This document shows positions 33,397 through 42,870 of a DNA stretch of 64,000 bases, in pieces. The number at the start of each line of letters is the position of its first letter. The stretch's first letter is position 1. The translations under genes were made by a program, and so were the position numbers. This stretch comes from Bacteroidia bacterium (GTDB lineage: Bacteria > Bacteroidota > Ignavibacteria > UBA10030), in NCBI GenBank assembly GCA_022180565.1, contig BQML01000008.1, positions 62,001 through 126,000 on the forward strand, written 5' to 3'. The notes under the pieces were generated by a model. It was given only the letters and a program-made list of their open reading frames with translations. It ran no database searches and was not told the DNA's origin.

Positions 33397-34464
33397 TCAG
33401 CTCTGTAACTGCAGTTTCTCCGTCCTGTCCGCTATTCTCAACTGCTCGATCAATCCATCCAGCTCCCCTTCGATGATGCGATCCAGATTGTACAGCGTCA
33501 GGCCGATGCGGTGGTCGGTAACCCTGTTTTGAGGAAAATTATAGGTCCTGATCTTGTCGCTCCGGTCGCCGCTCTTGATCATGGACCGCCTCTGAGCAAC
33601 CGTTGATGCAGTCTGCTCCTGGAGCTTCGCTTCGTACAGCTTCGCCCGAAGCATCTTCATTGCCCTCTCACGGTTCTGGAACTGCGACCGTTCCTGCTGG
33701 CAGGCCACGACGATCCCGCTCGGTTTGTGGGTTATCCGGACCGCTGTTTCCACCTTGTTGACGTTCTGCCCCCCCTTTCCCCCGGAACGATAGGTGTCGA
33801 TCAGCAGGTCCGAAGGATTGATCTCAACCTCCACTTCTTCCACTTCCGGAAGAACGACAACGGAAGCGGCGGAGGTATGCACACGCCCCTGAGCTTCAGT
33901 CTCCGGCACGCGCTGAACCCGGTGGACACCGCTCTCGAATTTCATCATGCCGTACGCTCCTTCGCCCTCCACACTGAAGATTACTTCTTTGAATCCCCCT
34001 TTTCCAGTCTCGTTCCAATCCATCAGGGACACTTTCCATCCCTTACGCTCTGCATACCGGGAATACATCCGGTACAAATCGGCCGCAAACAGTGCCGCCT
34101 CCTCCCCTCCCGTACCCGCCCGGATTTCCATGATAAAATTCTTCGAATCGTTGGGATCCTGGGGAACAAGCAGGAGTTTCAGTTCTTCTTCCAGTTCTGC
34201 GATCTGGCCTTTGAGTCTCTCATATTCCTCCCGCGCGAGTTCCTTCATCTCGAGATCGGAGACAGTGTCCAACACTTCCTTCGCTCCCGCGAAATCACTG
34301 CGCATCTTCTTGTACCGCTTATAGGCCTTGACAATCGGCTCCAGCGACCGCAGTTCCCTCCCAAGCTCGCGATACCTCTTCTGGTCGGCAAGAACGGCAG
34401 GATCACTCAACAGAGTGTTCAGTTCCTGAAACCGCTCAAGGGTTTTCTCCAGTCGGTCAAACAT
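33397..34464 (-). CDS. prfA: Peptide chain release factor 1
   Basis: 355 residues. Contains the universal GGQ in GGKGGQNVNKVETAVRI (about residues 226-242), the domain with the PxT-like recognition tripeptide region near ESGVHRVQRVPETEAQGRVHTS, and the coiled N-terminus. It terminates translation at UAA and UAG. It starts five bases after the DUF1385 gene end. Confidence 0.97.
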   Translation of the reverse strand: MFDRLEKTLERFQELNTLLSDPAVLADQKRYRELGRELRSLEPIVKAYKRYKKMRSDFAGAKEVLDTVSDLEMKELAREEYERLKGQIAELEEELKLLLVPQDPNDSKNFIMEIRAGTGGEEAALFAADLYRMYSRYAERKGWKVSLMDWNETGKGGFKEVIFSVEGEGAYGMMKFESGVHRVQRVPETEAQGRVHTSAASVVVLPEVEEVEVEINPSDLLIDTYRSGGKGGQNVNKVETAVRITHKPSGIVVACQQERSQFQNRERAMKMLRAKLYEAKLQEQTASTVAQRRSMIKSGDRSDKIRTYNFPQNRVTDHRIGLTLYNLDRIIEGELDGLIEQLRIADRTEKLQLQS

Positions 34465-34469
34465 GGCAC

Positions 34470-35480
34470 TCAGGCCGCCGCCTCCACCCGGGTGTCTTTG
34501 AATTCATAACGGCCAGCATCCTCGATGCCAAGGGCGCACTTCAAGGCGATCACGGCGACTTCCAGCTGGGTTTCATCGGGTTCACGTGTTGTTACCCCCT
34601 GCAGCCAGAGTCCCGGGGCAATCGCCACCCGACCCCACCAGGTAGCGCTGTGCCTGGCGGAGATCTTGATGAATTCATAAGCCATTCCGCCAACAACCGG
34701 GATGAACGGCACATGGGTGGCAAGCCGCAGGGCAAATGACATCACGCCGATCCATTCCAGCAGGAGAGCATCCAGCAGGGCGAACATGATGATCGCGACA
34801 AACATCACCACCAAAAGAAAACTCGTGCCGCATCGCGGATGAAAGCGCGAATAGCGCGCCGCGGCGGCGGGAGTCAGATCGTCGTTCAGTTCGAACGCAA
34901 ACACGGCCTTGTGTTCGGCACCATGGTACTGAAACAATCGCCGAATATCGGGCATCAGGGAGATGGCAGACAGATAGCCGATCAGGATCAGAATCCTGAT
35001 GATTCCCGCAACGAGGTTAAAAGCCACGGCGGTTTGTTCCACGTCGAACAGAACCGAGGCGAGGAAGAGGGGAGTGACAAAGAATATTCCGATTCCCAGC
35101 GCAAGAGCGATGACCAGGGTTGTGACGAGGGCAACCGTCGTCTGGCCCGACGGCTTTCCTCCGTGTTCCCGCGAGGCGGCATCCTGCATGGCCACTTCTG
35201 CAGACCAATTGAGGGATCGGATGCCCACATACATCATATCAACGAGTCCGAGGGCTCCCCGGAGGATCGGTATCCGCTTCAGCCCCCATCGGTCGACGAG
35301 GGATGTGTACGATTCTTTCTGAACCACAATGTCCCCGTTCGAACGCCGAATCGCCGTGGCGACCGCACCGGGCGCCCGCATCATCACTCCTTCGATCACG
35401 GCCTGTCCGCCGATCTGCATCGGCTGTCCGGGATCAAATGCCGGATTCTTCGGAATCCAATCGCTGGTTGTTTTGCTCAC
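34470..35480 (-). CDS. DUF1385 family membrane protein
   Basis: 336 residues with the family opening MQIGGQAVIEGVMMRAPGAVATAIR, four to five membrane helices and the block FHPRCGTSFLLVVM followed by PVVGGMAYEFIKISAR. DUF1385 is widespread beside prfA and ribosomal genes in Gram-positive and Chlorobi-group genomes but has no established function. It is upstream of prfA with a 5-base gap, one operon. Confidence 0.93.
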   Translation of the reverse strand: MSKTTSDWIPKNPAFDPGQPMQIGGQAVIEGVMMRAPGAVATAIRRSNGDIVVQKESYTSLVDRWGLKRIPILRGALGLVDMMYVGIRSLNWSAEVAMQDAASREHGGKPSGQTTVALVTTLVIALALGIGIFFVTPLFLASVLFDVEQTAVAFNLVAGIIRILILIGYLSAISLMPDIRRLFQYHGAEHKAVFAFELNDDLTPAAAARYSRFHPRCGTSFLLVVMFVAIIMFALLDALLLEWIGVMSFALRLATHVPFIPVVGGMAYEFIKISARHSATWWGRVAIAPGLWLQGVTTREPDETQLEVAVIALKCALGIEDAGRYEFKDTRVEAAA

Positions 35481-35541
35481 CCTTCACCTGCTCCATTGCG
35501 CTCAATATACCAAAGAAACCTGGCACTTCCAACGGTGGTAA

Positions 35542-37758
35542 TCATCGCACAAGCACAATCTTCCTCACCAACACACCCTGCGACGTCTTCATCCGCACAA
35601 AATAAACTCCGGATGTCCATCGTGATCCATCAACGTTCACGGTATAGAAATCCGGTTCGTGAAGACCCTCTCTCAGCACAGCGACTTCTCTTCCGAGCAG
35701 GTCGTGAAGCGTCAGACGAACCTCTGCCCGAACGGGCACATCATAGGCAATAGTCGTTGACGCGTTGAAAGGGTTCGGGTAGTTCTGATGCAGGGCAAAC
35801 GTTGTCGGGATGGCGGGCGGCGCTGAAGACGGGGGTTCGTTTGTGGCGCTGACATAGACCCTCACATAGAAGTCTCCAAGACTCGAATATAAACGTCTTC
35901 CCGCGGTCGGCTCTTGGCGTAGATACAGATAACTCCGCAACCGTGTTTGACCTCCATCGCGCCGAAGCAAGGGATGGGGAGCACCCGATCCGTAAATAAG
36001 CTGAACGACAAATCCGGGAGAGGACCGGACATTTCGGCCGGACACCGAAACGACCGTCCTGAAAAATCCGGTATCCGTAACGGTGAATGCCACCGGTGGA
36101 CCGGACATCCTTGGTCCACCGCTTAACCCGCCCAAAGGCTGAAGCGTCAGGTCATAGTTCGGATTCCAGTCCCTGAAGAACAACTCCCCCGATCCGGTGG
36201 AGGAGAACCAGAACGCGACGCTGTCGACGCGGCCGCCTTCAATCGGATCAAAAGCTACATAGGCCGTATCACCGGAGAGGAACAATGCATTGGGCGTCGA
36301 ATGGGTCGCGCCGTCGTCGTTTCGTAACTCAACGGCGACACTCGCCTTGGAGGTCCCGGCGGAGGAAAAAGTATACGAGGCATTGGTGGCGGCATTTTGA
36401 TTGACAATCACGAGAACCGCTTCCGAGGATTCCGGCCCGTTAAACAACGAACTATAAGGGACACCCGTCGGCAGGGTAACCACTTGCTTAGCGCCGCCCC
36501 TGATCTCTAAGGCTGTTCCCGAAATGGTCCCGGAACTTGTCGAGAGGGAAACCGAAAGGGTTTCCGGGGCAAACAACCGGATATAATCCGCCGCGAATGG
36601 TCGAAGGTCCGTCCTCCCGCCCGTGGCATAGGCGCTGAAACCGGCCTTCAGGAACGATGGCCCCGATCCAACGACGCCGGCATTGACGTATCCGTATGAC
36701 GGTTGGAATGTCCGATCGCGAACGACGTTGGCAATGTGGAACGAACGCACAACGTCCGTAAACGAAGCAGGAATTCCCAGCCCAGAGGCCGCGCCGTTGA
36801 AGCCTCCGACACCCTGAAGGGGGTTCTGCGTGAATGCGGCGACAAAGGCATCGCCAAATTGCTCCAGGAGATAGAGCGACCAGAGTGCCGCGCGGCTGTA
36901 ATCCGCGAGACCGGAATTCCAGCCCAGAAACGTCACGTTCGTGTTCTCGAGATACAGACCCGCACTGCGCAGGCCGTATCCGCAAATATACGTGGAGAGC
37001 TCTGAGAGGCCTTCATTGAAAAACGAGATCTCATTGGGGTCATAGTTCCAATGGATCAGGTGCTGAAATTCGTGAGAGAGCGTACCCAGAGGACGCTCCG
37101 CATCCCGAACGCCGTCAAGATAGATCCCGGGGTATGTATCGATATACAGGAGGTCCCGTCGGTTGCTGACGGGTCCGGAAGGAGACACATCAATGCTGTA
37201 GAAGAATCCCGCTACATAGCTGGTACTGGACGATGTCCAACCGTCCTGGATATCGCAAAGCAGGAAGTGAGTACGTCCGTCCCCCGCGCCCTTGACGAAA
37301 TTTGCATTGATGTTTGGAGGATCGCCGAAAAATGTTCGGGTCAGGTCCAGCACGCCGCGTGTCGAATCCCTTGATGCGCCGGGCGTTCGCGCTTCCAGAG
37401 ATTCCAGGAGCTTCTGCACAACGAGGGAATCGACATGGCCGTTCTGCAATTCGTTCCGCGACACCCACACGAGCGACTTCGGACCCACAGCCCGAAGTTC
37501 CGCGGGAACCGGATCAAATGCATTTGTGGCAAAGTTAAAGACGAAGAAGGTGTCGATGGCTCCGACATCCCAGGTCACGCGAGCGGCGAACCGTTTTTCG
37601 GCCAGCCCGGGGTGTTTTGCCAGAGTTGTTCTGATGATTTCCGGTAATGCGCTTGAATCCGGAAGGAGGGGTGAACCGCAGAGGGGATGAGGGGAGATCT
37701 GGCCCTGGAGAACCGCAGGCATCAGAAGGAGGGCGAGAAGGAGACAACTGCCGCGCAC
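35542..37758 (-). CDS. Secreted zinc metalloprotease-like protein with type IX sorting domain
   Basis: 738 residues from GTG 37758 (the alternative ATG at 37797 would overlap the flippase and put an arginine run before the signal). Signal peptide RGSCLLLALLLMPAVLQGQ, then a gluzincin-like domain with SHEFQHLIHW (HExxH at about 229-233) and a downstream Glu in FFNEGLSEL (about 248). The C-terminal roughly 80 residues are a T9SS type A sorting domain (HQNYPNPFNASTTIAYDVP, DLLGREVAVL, SGVYFVRM). It is thus exported by Sec, then by type IX secretion, and probably anchored outside. Substrate unknown. Confidence 0.9.
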   Translation of the reverse strand: MRGSCLLLALLLMPAVLQGQISPHPLCGSPLLPDSSALPEIIRTTLAKHPGLAEKRFAARVTWDVGAIDTFFVFNFATNAFDPVPAELRAVGPKSLVWVSRNELQNGHVDSLVVQKLLESLEARTPGASRDSTRGVLDLTRTFFGDPPNINANFVKGAGDGRTHFLLCDIQDGWTSSSTSYVAGFFYSIDVSPSGPVSNRRDLLYIDTYPGIYLDGVRDAERPLGTLSHEFQHLIHWNYDPNEISFFNEGLSELSTYICGYGLRSAGLYLENTNVTFLGWNSGLADYSRAALWSLYLLEQFGDAFVAAFTQNPLQGVGGFNGAASGLGIPASFTDVVRSFHIANVVRDRTFQPSYGYVNAGVVGSGPSFLKAGFSAYATGGRTDLRPFAADYIRLFAPETLSVSLSTSSGTISGTALEIRGGAKQVVTLPTGVPYSSLFNGPESSEAVLVIVNQNAATNASYTFSSAGTSKASVAVELRNDDGATHSTPNALFLSGDTAYVAFDPIEGGRVDSVAFWFSSTGSGELFFRDWNPNYDLTLQPLGGLSGGPRMSGPPVAFTVTDTGFFRTVVSVSGRNVRSSPGFVVQLIYGSGAPHPLLRRDGGQTRLRSYLYLRQEPTAGRRLYSSLGDFYVRVYVSATNEPPSSAPPAIPTTFALHQNYPNPFNASTTIAYDVPVRAEVRLTLHDLLGREVAVLREGLHEPDFYTVNVDGSRWTSGVYFVRMKTSQGVLVRKIVLVR

Positions 37759-37762
37759 GGGA

Positions 37763-39238
37763 CTACTCCGGCGTCTCGGACAACTTCCCGACCCCATTCC
37801 GGGTCATACGGAAATCGTCAAGCGAAATCACGCGGGCGAACAACACGAGGATCACGAACGCCGCGACCAGGCCGGCTTTGACAAGCAGATGGCTGTAGGC
37901 AGGATCCGGCGAAAGCAGTTTGAACACTGAAACGATCATGGTCGCCGCCGAGAGCAAAGAAAGAATCTTCCCCCATTCATAGTCAATCTTGTATAACCGC
38001 TGGGAAGGAACAAAGATTCCCGCGGCGAGAACCGCATAGCTCAGCAGAGTAGCATATGCCGCCCCCATCATGCCGTACAGGGGAATGAGCGCAAAGTTTG
38101 CGGCTACATTGACCGCGGCCCCTGCTCCGAAAATGTACGGAAGCACGGATGTTCGCTTTTCCAGATACACGCCCACGAGAAAATTGACGTAAGCCCCATT
38201 CAGCACGTATGCGAGGAGAATCACCGGAATGATCTTCGCCCCCTCCCAGTAGTCCGGATGGATGAAATACACCGACCCGAGGCGGATCCGGATGAGATCC
38301 TCGATGAAGAGGGTGAGAACGACAAACAAGGATATTGCCAGGACGCAAAAGAGCGTGAAGACGCGGGAGAACAATTGTTTTGCGCCGGGTTCGCGCGCAT
38401 GGCGCAAGAAGAAAGGTCTCCAGGCATAATCGAACATGCCGACCACCAGCATCATGAACACCCCCATGCGATAGTTTGCCTGATAGATGCCCACGGTGGC
38501 ATCGTCAGTCAGCGCCTTCATGATGGGCCTGTCGATCACCTGCATCGCTACACTCGCAAGTCCCGCGGGGAGGTACGGCAAACCGAAGGCAAGGAGCTGT
38601 TTGTAGAGTCTGCCGGAGAAACGAAAAGTAAGGTTCGGGAGGATGCCGCGAAGATGAGGAATGACCGTTAGGGCCGATGAGACCAGGTTCGCCAGCACAA
38701 CTCCCTCGGCCTTCATGTCCAGGCCCACGAGAAAGATCACGTTGAAGATGATCGTCAGTACAATGTTCGTGATTCTGATGAACGCAAACGTACCGGCTTT
38801 GTTTTCCATCCGCAGGGCCGCATACGGTACGAGGACGATTGCATCGAAGAAGAGGACCCAGGCGGACATCCGAACCAGAGGAACCGCGCCTTCTCCCAGC
38901 CCCATGGCACTACTCAGCCAAGCGGCGTTCCAGTGCACGAGGACCGACAACAGAAACGAGCTCGCCGTCACCGACAGCAGAGGTACGCTGTACGTCTGCT
39001 TCTTGTCTTCCCCTTCCCAGGATACGGCGAACCGCATGTAGGCGGCGTCCATGCCGTAGCCGAAAACGATCGCCGCGAACGCGAGGTACGAATACAGCGT
39101 CGCGATCAGCCCGTAGTCGGCAGGAAGCAGGAGATTGGTATAGATGGGTACGAGGAGAAAATTCAGGAACCGCCCCACGATGGAGCTCAGCCCGTAGATG
39201 GCGGCTTCCTTGCCCAGACGCAGGATCTTCTCGATCAT
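37763..39238 (-). CDS. Polysaccharide (Wzx-like) flippase
   Basis: 491 residues, about 12-14 membrane helices, of the MOP/MATE-like polysaccharide biosynthesis family (RLGKEAAIYGLSSIVGRFLNFLLVPIYTNLL at the start; C-terminal part with FLVGVYLEKRTSVLPYIFGAGAAVNVAANF). It would flip lipid-linked oligosaccharide across the inner membrane. It is not directly in the exopolysaccharide operon, lying 1.6 kb further on in the same direction. Confidence 0.9.
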   Translation of the reverse strand: MIEKILRLGKEAAIYGLSSIVGRFLNFLLVPIYTNLLLPADYGLIATLYSYLAFAAIVFGYGMDAAYMRFAVSWEGEDKKQTYSVPLLSVTASSFLLSVLVHWNAAWLSSAMGLGEGAVPLVRMSAWVLFFDAIVLVPYAALRMENKAGTFAFIRITNIVLTIIFNVIFLVGLDMKAEGVVLANLVSSALTVIPHLRGILPNLTFRFSGRLYKQLLAFGLPYLPAGLASVAMQVIDRPIMKALTDDATVGIYQANYRMGVFMMLVVGMFDYAWRPFFLRHAREPGAKQLFSRVFTLFCVLAISLFVVLTLFIEDLIRIRLGSVYFIHPDYWEGAKIIPVILLAYVLNGAYVNFLVGVYLEKRTSVLPYIFGAGAAVNVAANFALIPLYGMMGAAYATLLSYAVLAAGIFVPSQRLYKIDYEWGKILSLLSAATMIVSVFKLLSPDPAYSHLLVKAGLVAAFVILVLFARVISLDDFRMTRNGVGKLSETPE

Positions 39239-39289
39239 CGGGCGGGTTCCGGCACTGTTCGCGCCCGGCGGAAGCCGGGCGGGCAGCCA

Positions 39290-39460
39290 TCAGGCCTGTT
39301 CGCCTGCGTCATCGTCGACGAGCATGATCGGAATGTCGTCTTTGATCGGATACACCCGGGCGCACGATGTACAGGTGAGGGTCCGAGCCGCCTGGTCGTA
39401 GCGAAGATCGCTCTTGCAGACCGGACAGCAGAGAAGTTCGAGGAGTTCTGGTTTCAGCAT
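39290..39460 (-). CDS. Trm112-like small zinc-ribbon protein
   Basis: 56 residues, below the size most ORF listings show. MLKPELLELLCCPVCK, then CTSCARVYPIKDDIPIMLVDD: the two CPxC/CxxC knuckles and the C-terminal PIxxxIPxML match the bacterial Trm112 (YcaR/UPF0434) family. Such proteins activate methyltransferases in eukaryotes; the bacterial role is less clear. The stop is 51 bases upstream of the flippase start, and the start is three bases after the thioesterase stop. Confidence 0.9.
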   Translation of the reverse strand: MLKPELLELLCCPVCKSDLRYDQAARTLTCTSCARVYPIKDDIPIMLVDDDAGEQA

Positions 39461-39463
39461 AGG

Positions 39464-39874
39464 TTATCGGGAAGCATTCTGAAGTACCTGGAGAAACTGT
39501 TCGGGGGCCCGCGTAGGGCGTCCCGTTTCGACATTAACAAAACTGTGCACCGTGTACCCTTCCACGAGGGCCTCCTCCTCCCCTTCCCCAAAGATCTTAT
39601 ACGTGATACGGATTCTGGTGACGGGCATTTCATCCACCGTGCTTTCGACGGTAATCAAATCGTCATAGCGGGCCGACCGGCGGTAACGGGCATACGCCTC
39701 AATGACGGGGAGAAAGATCCCGGATTTTTCAACGTCCGAATACGGGAGACCTATGGAACGGAGAAGCTCGGAACGAGCCTGTTCGAAGTATTCGAAGTAC
39801 TTCCCGTAGTACACCATCTTCATCTGATCCGTGTCGGCGTAGCGGACACGGATCCCGGTTCGATGCTTAATCAC
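39464..39874 (-). CDS. YbgC-type acyl-CoA thioesterase
   Basis: 136 residues of the hotdog fold with the 4-hydroxybenzoyl-CoA thioesterase signature [26 protein letters not shown] (catalytic Asp in YADTDQ). It hydrolyses acyl-CoA or acyl-ACP. Overlaps accA by four bases, suggesting a link with fatty-acid or phospholipid synthesis. Confidence 0.92.
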   Translation of the reverse strand: MIKHRTGIRVRYADTDQMKMVYYGKYFEYFEQARSELLRSIGLPYSDVEKSGIFLPVIEAYARYRRSARYDDLITVESTVDEMPVTRIRITYKIFGEGEEEALVEGYTVHSFVNVETGRPTRAPEQFLQVLQNASR

Positions 39875-40821
39875 TCTTTCCAGGCTCCCATCGCCGCGAA
39901 CTTTTCAATCCGCGTTTTGACGAGCTTGTCCGGCTTGATCTTCCTCAGAGTGTCCAGCTCTTCCACCAGGATCTTTTTGAGAATCGAGGCCGCCTGTTCG
40001 TGATTCCTGTGCGCGCCGCCGGGCGGCTCGGGAACGATTCGATCCACAATGCCCTGGTCCACGAGGTCGGGAGCCGTCAGCTTCAGCGCCTCCGCCGCCT
40101 GTTCCTTGAAATCCCAGCTTCTCCACAGGATGCTCGAACACGACTCCGGAGCAATGACCGAGTACCACGCATTCTCGAACATGAGGATCCTGTCGCCCAC
40201 GCCGATCCCCAAGGCCCCCCCGGAGGCCCCCTCCCCGATAATCACCACAACAATCGGTACGGGAAGATGCGACATCTCGAACAGGTTTCTGGCGATCGCC
40301 TCGGCCTGCCCCCTCTCTTCGGCTTCGATCCCCGGGTAGGCCCCCGGAGTATCCAACAGCGTGACAACCGGCTTGTTGAATTTGGCGGCCAGCTCCATAA
40401 GTCTCAACGCCTTCCGGTATCCTTCGGGATTCGGCATCCCGAAGTTCCGGTAGAGATTCGATTTCGTATCCCTTCCCTTCTGCTGCCCGATCAACATGAT
40501 CGTTCGACCGTCCAGCCTCCCGAATCCTCCCACCACGGCTTTATCGTCGCCGAACCGGCGATCTCCGTGCATTTCGACGAAATCCGTCAGCATATGGTGC
40601 ACATAATCGAGCGTGTACGGCCGCTCCGGATGCCGGGCCAACTGGACACGCTGCCATCGGCTCAGGTTCGCGAAGATGCTTTCCCGCAGTTGATTCACTT
40701 TGTTTTCCAAGGTTGTAATCTCTTCGGCAATGTCGAGGTTGTCCGAGTACTTCCTCATCTCCTCGATCTTTTGTTCCAACTCGATGATGGGTTTTTCAAA
40801 CTCCAGGATCGTTTTTGCCAT
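39871..40821 (-). CDS. accA: Acetyl-CoA carboxylase carboxyltransferase alpha subunit
   Basis: 316 residues with the AccA N-terminal helical pair ([18 protein letters not shown]), [14 protein letters not shown], the crotonase-like core [21 protein letters not shown] and [19 protein letters not shown]. With AccD (encoded at 61256-62095) it forms the carboxyltransferase that makes malonyl-CoA. It lies three bases after the fusion glycosyltransferase. Confidence 0.96.
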   Translation of the reverse strand: MAKTILEFEKPIIELEQKIEEMRKYSDNLDIAEEITTLENKVNQLRESIFANLSRWQRVQLARHPERPYTLDYVHHMLTDFVEMHGDRRFGDDKAVVGGFGRLDGRTIMLIGQQKGRDTKSNLYRNFGMPNPEGYRKALRLMELAAKFNKPVVTLLDTPGAYPGIEAEERGQAEAIARNLFEMSHLPVPIVVVIIGEGASGGALGIGVGDRILMFENAWYSVIAPESCSSILWRSWDFKEQAAEALKLTAPDLVDQGIVDRIVPEPPGGAHRNHEQAASILKKILVEELDTLRKIKPDKLVKTRIEKFAAMGAWKE

Positions 40822-40824
40822 TCC

Positions 40825-42870
40825 CTAACTCCTTCCCTCATGCGTACCATCCGTTGTTGCCCTGACTCCAATCAGGGTCTCCAGCAAGATCTCCAGGTCC
40901 AACCAGATGGATTGATGCCGCGCATAGGAAACGGCGTACCGGCTGATTTCTTCCGCGGTCAACTCGCGGCCCCGCTGAAGCTGAACAAGGCCTGTCAGCC
41001 CGGGTTTGCCCAAACTGACCGGTGCCGATGGCAAACCATTACGCGTGAAGAGGGCCATGGCCGAGTCGGGGGGACCGACAAGGCTCTTACGGCCTCTCAG
41101 TACATCGGGGAGGCCGAGAATGAACGTGGACGTTGAAGAACCACTGAGGACCGATTTGAAATATACAAAAGGATACACGGAAAGCAAGAGCAACGCAGAG
41201 ATCCCGATGTCCATCACACGCTTGATCAGTCGGTTCGATTTGCGATCGATATTGTTCGAAATCTGCACCAGAGGAACATCGCCAAGAGAATCGATGCCCG
41301 CCTTGCCGATCATCACATCCAGCGTGTCCGGGACGAGATAGTAGTTGACCGAACGCTGTCCGGCGCGGCTCATCACCGAGAGGATATCCATGTAGGAGAG
41401 ACCGTCCGTCGAGAACACGACGTCACGAATTTCGTAATCCCGCACAAGCTTTCCGACATTGTCCATGCTTCCAAGGATCGGCGTGCCGTCGAGTCTCTCT
41501 CCGATTCTCCTCCATCCCCGGTCCGCAAAACCCATCACCGAACGGCCCTCGGACGATTGATCCAGGCGTTTCTTGAGGATCCGTGCGGACCGTCCCGTTC
41601 CGACAATAAGTACCCGGCGGTCGAACGGAAGACCGTGCGGGTGGCGCAGACGAACCAGGAAACGCCATCCCGTCAGGAAGATCATCGTGAGCCCTCCGGA
41701 AATGACGATCACCAGCCTGCTGAAGGCATAATCCTTGAAAAAAGCGACGAGGGCCGAAACAACGGTGTAGCTGGCAAACACCACCGCGGCGGTCCGGGAT
41801 ACCGAGAGCGGATGACGGACGTAGACGCCGGAGAGGTACAGACCGACGGTGACGAGCAAAACCGGGACCGTGTACACCGCGGGGTACGCATACGCGGGGA
41901 AATAGAACACCTGTCCCATGCGAATGAATTCCGCGATCACCAGGCTGAGAATGATCAAAACCGAATCGAGGATCGCATAACGAATCGGGCGGAGAGCGTG
42001 TCTGACTGCGGCGAGGCGCGAAGAGACAGCGATGCCGAGACGCAACAGGAGATTCACAAGCCGGGAACCCTGCAGGTGTTTGGCGACATAGATGTGCATT
42101 GCATCGTAGAACATCCGGACTTCGTCGATGGAACTCCGCCGTGTACTTTCGCCCTTATAATGAATGATGCGGGTCGCCGGCACATAATAGGTTTTCCATC
42201 CGGCTTGCTTGATTCTGTAACACCAATCCAAATCCTCGCCGTACATAAAGAAATCCTCATCCAATCCACCAACAGCTTCATAGGCCTCGCGACGCACCAT
42301 CATGAACGATCCACTGACGGCATCAACCTCATAGATCTCGTCGGGGCTGAGGTACGTCAGGTTATAACGGCCAAAGACTTTCGACCGCGGAAAGAGGGCG
42401 CTGAGACCCGAGATCCTTGTGAAGGCGGTCCATGCCGTGGGAAAGCTCCGCCGGCAGGCGAGCTGGAACGTGCCGTCCGGATTCAGGATCGTGCAACCCG
42501 CGCATCCTGCGTCAGGATGGGTGGAAAAGAAGTCGAGCATGATGCGGATTGTATCCTCTTGCACCACGGTGTCGGGGTTCAGGAGGAGCAGGAAGCGTCC
42601 GCGTGCCTTACGGAGTGCGAGGTTGTTGGCGCGGGCGAATCCGATATTGGATTTGTTGAGGAGGAGACGGACCCCGGGGAAACGGGATCGCACCATTGCC
42701 GCGCTGCCGTCTTCAGAGGCGTTGTCCACAACAAAGACCTCCGCAGAAATTCCCTTGAGGGCCCTGAACAGCGAGGTCAATGCCTGCTGAAGGAAGGCAC
42801 GGACATTGTAGTTCACAATGACAACCGACACCTGCGGTTGTCCCGACCGTTGTTTCTCAGAACGCATCAA
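40825..42870 (-). CDS. GT2 glycosyltransferase fused to a core-less polyprenyl-glycosylphosphotransferase
   Basis: 681 residues in three parts. Residues about 15-260 are a WbbL-like GT2 domain (VSVVIVNYNVRAFL, NPDTVVQEDT with the metal-binding Asp, FMYGEDLDWCYRIKQAGW). About 295-420 is a group of four to five membrane helices and 425-545 a Rossmann-like domain (RVLIVGTGRSARIL), both as in polyprenyl-P sugar transferases. The C-terminus has KRVMDIGISALLLL and LGKPGLTGLVQ but lacks the KFRSM and LDELPQ-type catalytic segment between them. It is therefore probably a glycosyltransferase with a membrane scaffold. It overlaps the polyprenol-mannose synthase-like gene by 14 bases. Confidence 0.82.
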   Translation of the reverse strand: MMRSEKQRSGQPQVSVVIVNYNVRAFLQQALTSLFRALKGISAEVFVVDNASEDGSAAMVRSRFPGVRLLLNKSNIGFARANNLALRKARGRFLLLLNPDTVVQEDTIRIMLDFFSTHPDAGCAGCTILNPDGTFQLACRRSFPTAWTAFTRISGLSALFPRSKVFGRYNLTYLSPDEIYEVDAVSGSFMMVRREAYEAVGGLDEDFFMYGEDLDWCYRIKQAGWKTYYVPATRIIHYKGESTRRSSIDEVRMFYDAMHIYVAKHLQGSRLVNLLLRLGIAVSSRLAAVRHALRPIRYAILDSVLIILSLVIAEFIRMGQVFYFPAYAYPAVYTVPVLLVTVGLYLSGVYVRHPLSVSRTAAVVFASYTVVSALVAFFKDYAFSRLVIVISGGLTMIFLTGWRFLVRLRHPHGLPFDRRVLIVGTGRSARILKKRLDQSSEGRSVMGFADRGWRRIGERLDGTPILGSMDNVGKLVRDYEIRDVVFSTDGLSYMDILSVMSRAGQRSVNYYLVPDTLDVMIGKAGIDSLGDVPLVQISNNIDRKSNRLIKRVMDIGISALLLLSVYPFVYFKSVLSGSSTSTFILGLPDVLRGRKSLVGPPDSAMALFTRNGLPSAPVSLGKPGLTGLVQLQRGRELTAEEISRYAVSYARHQSIWLDLEILLETLIGVRATTDGTHEGRS

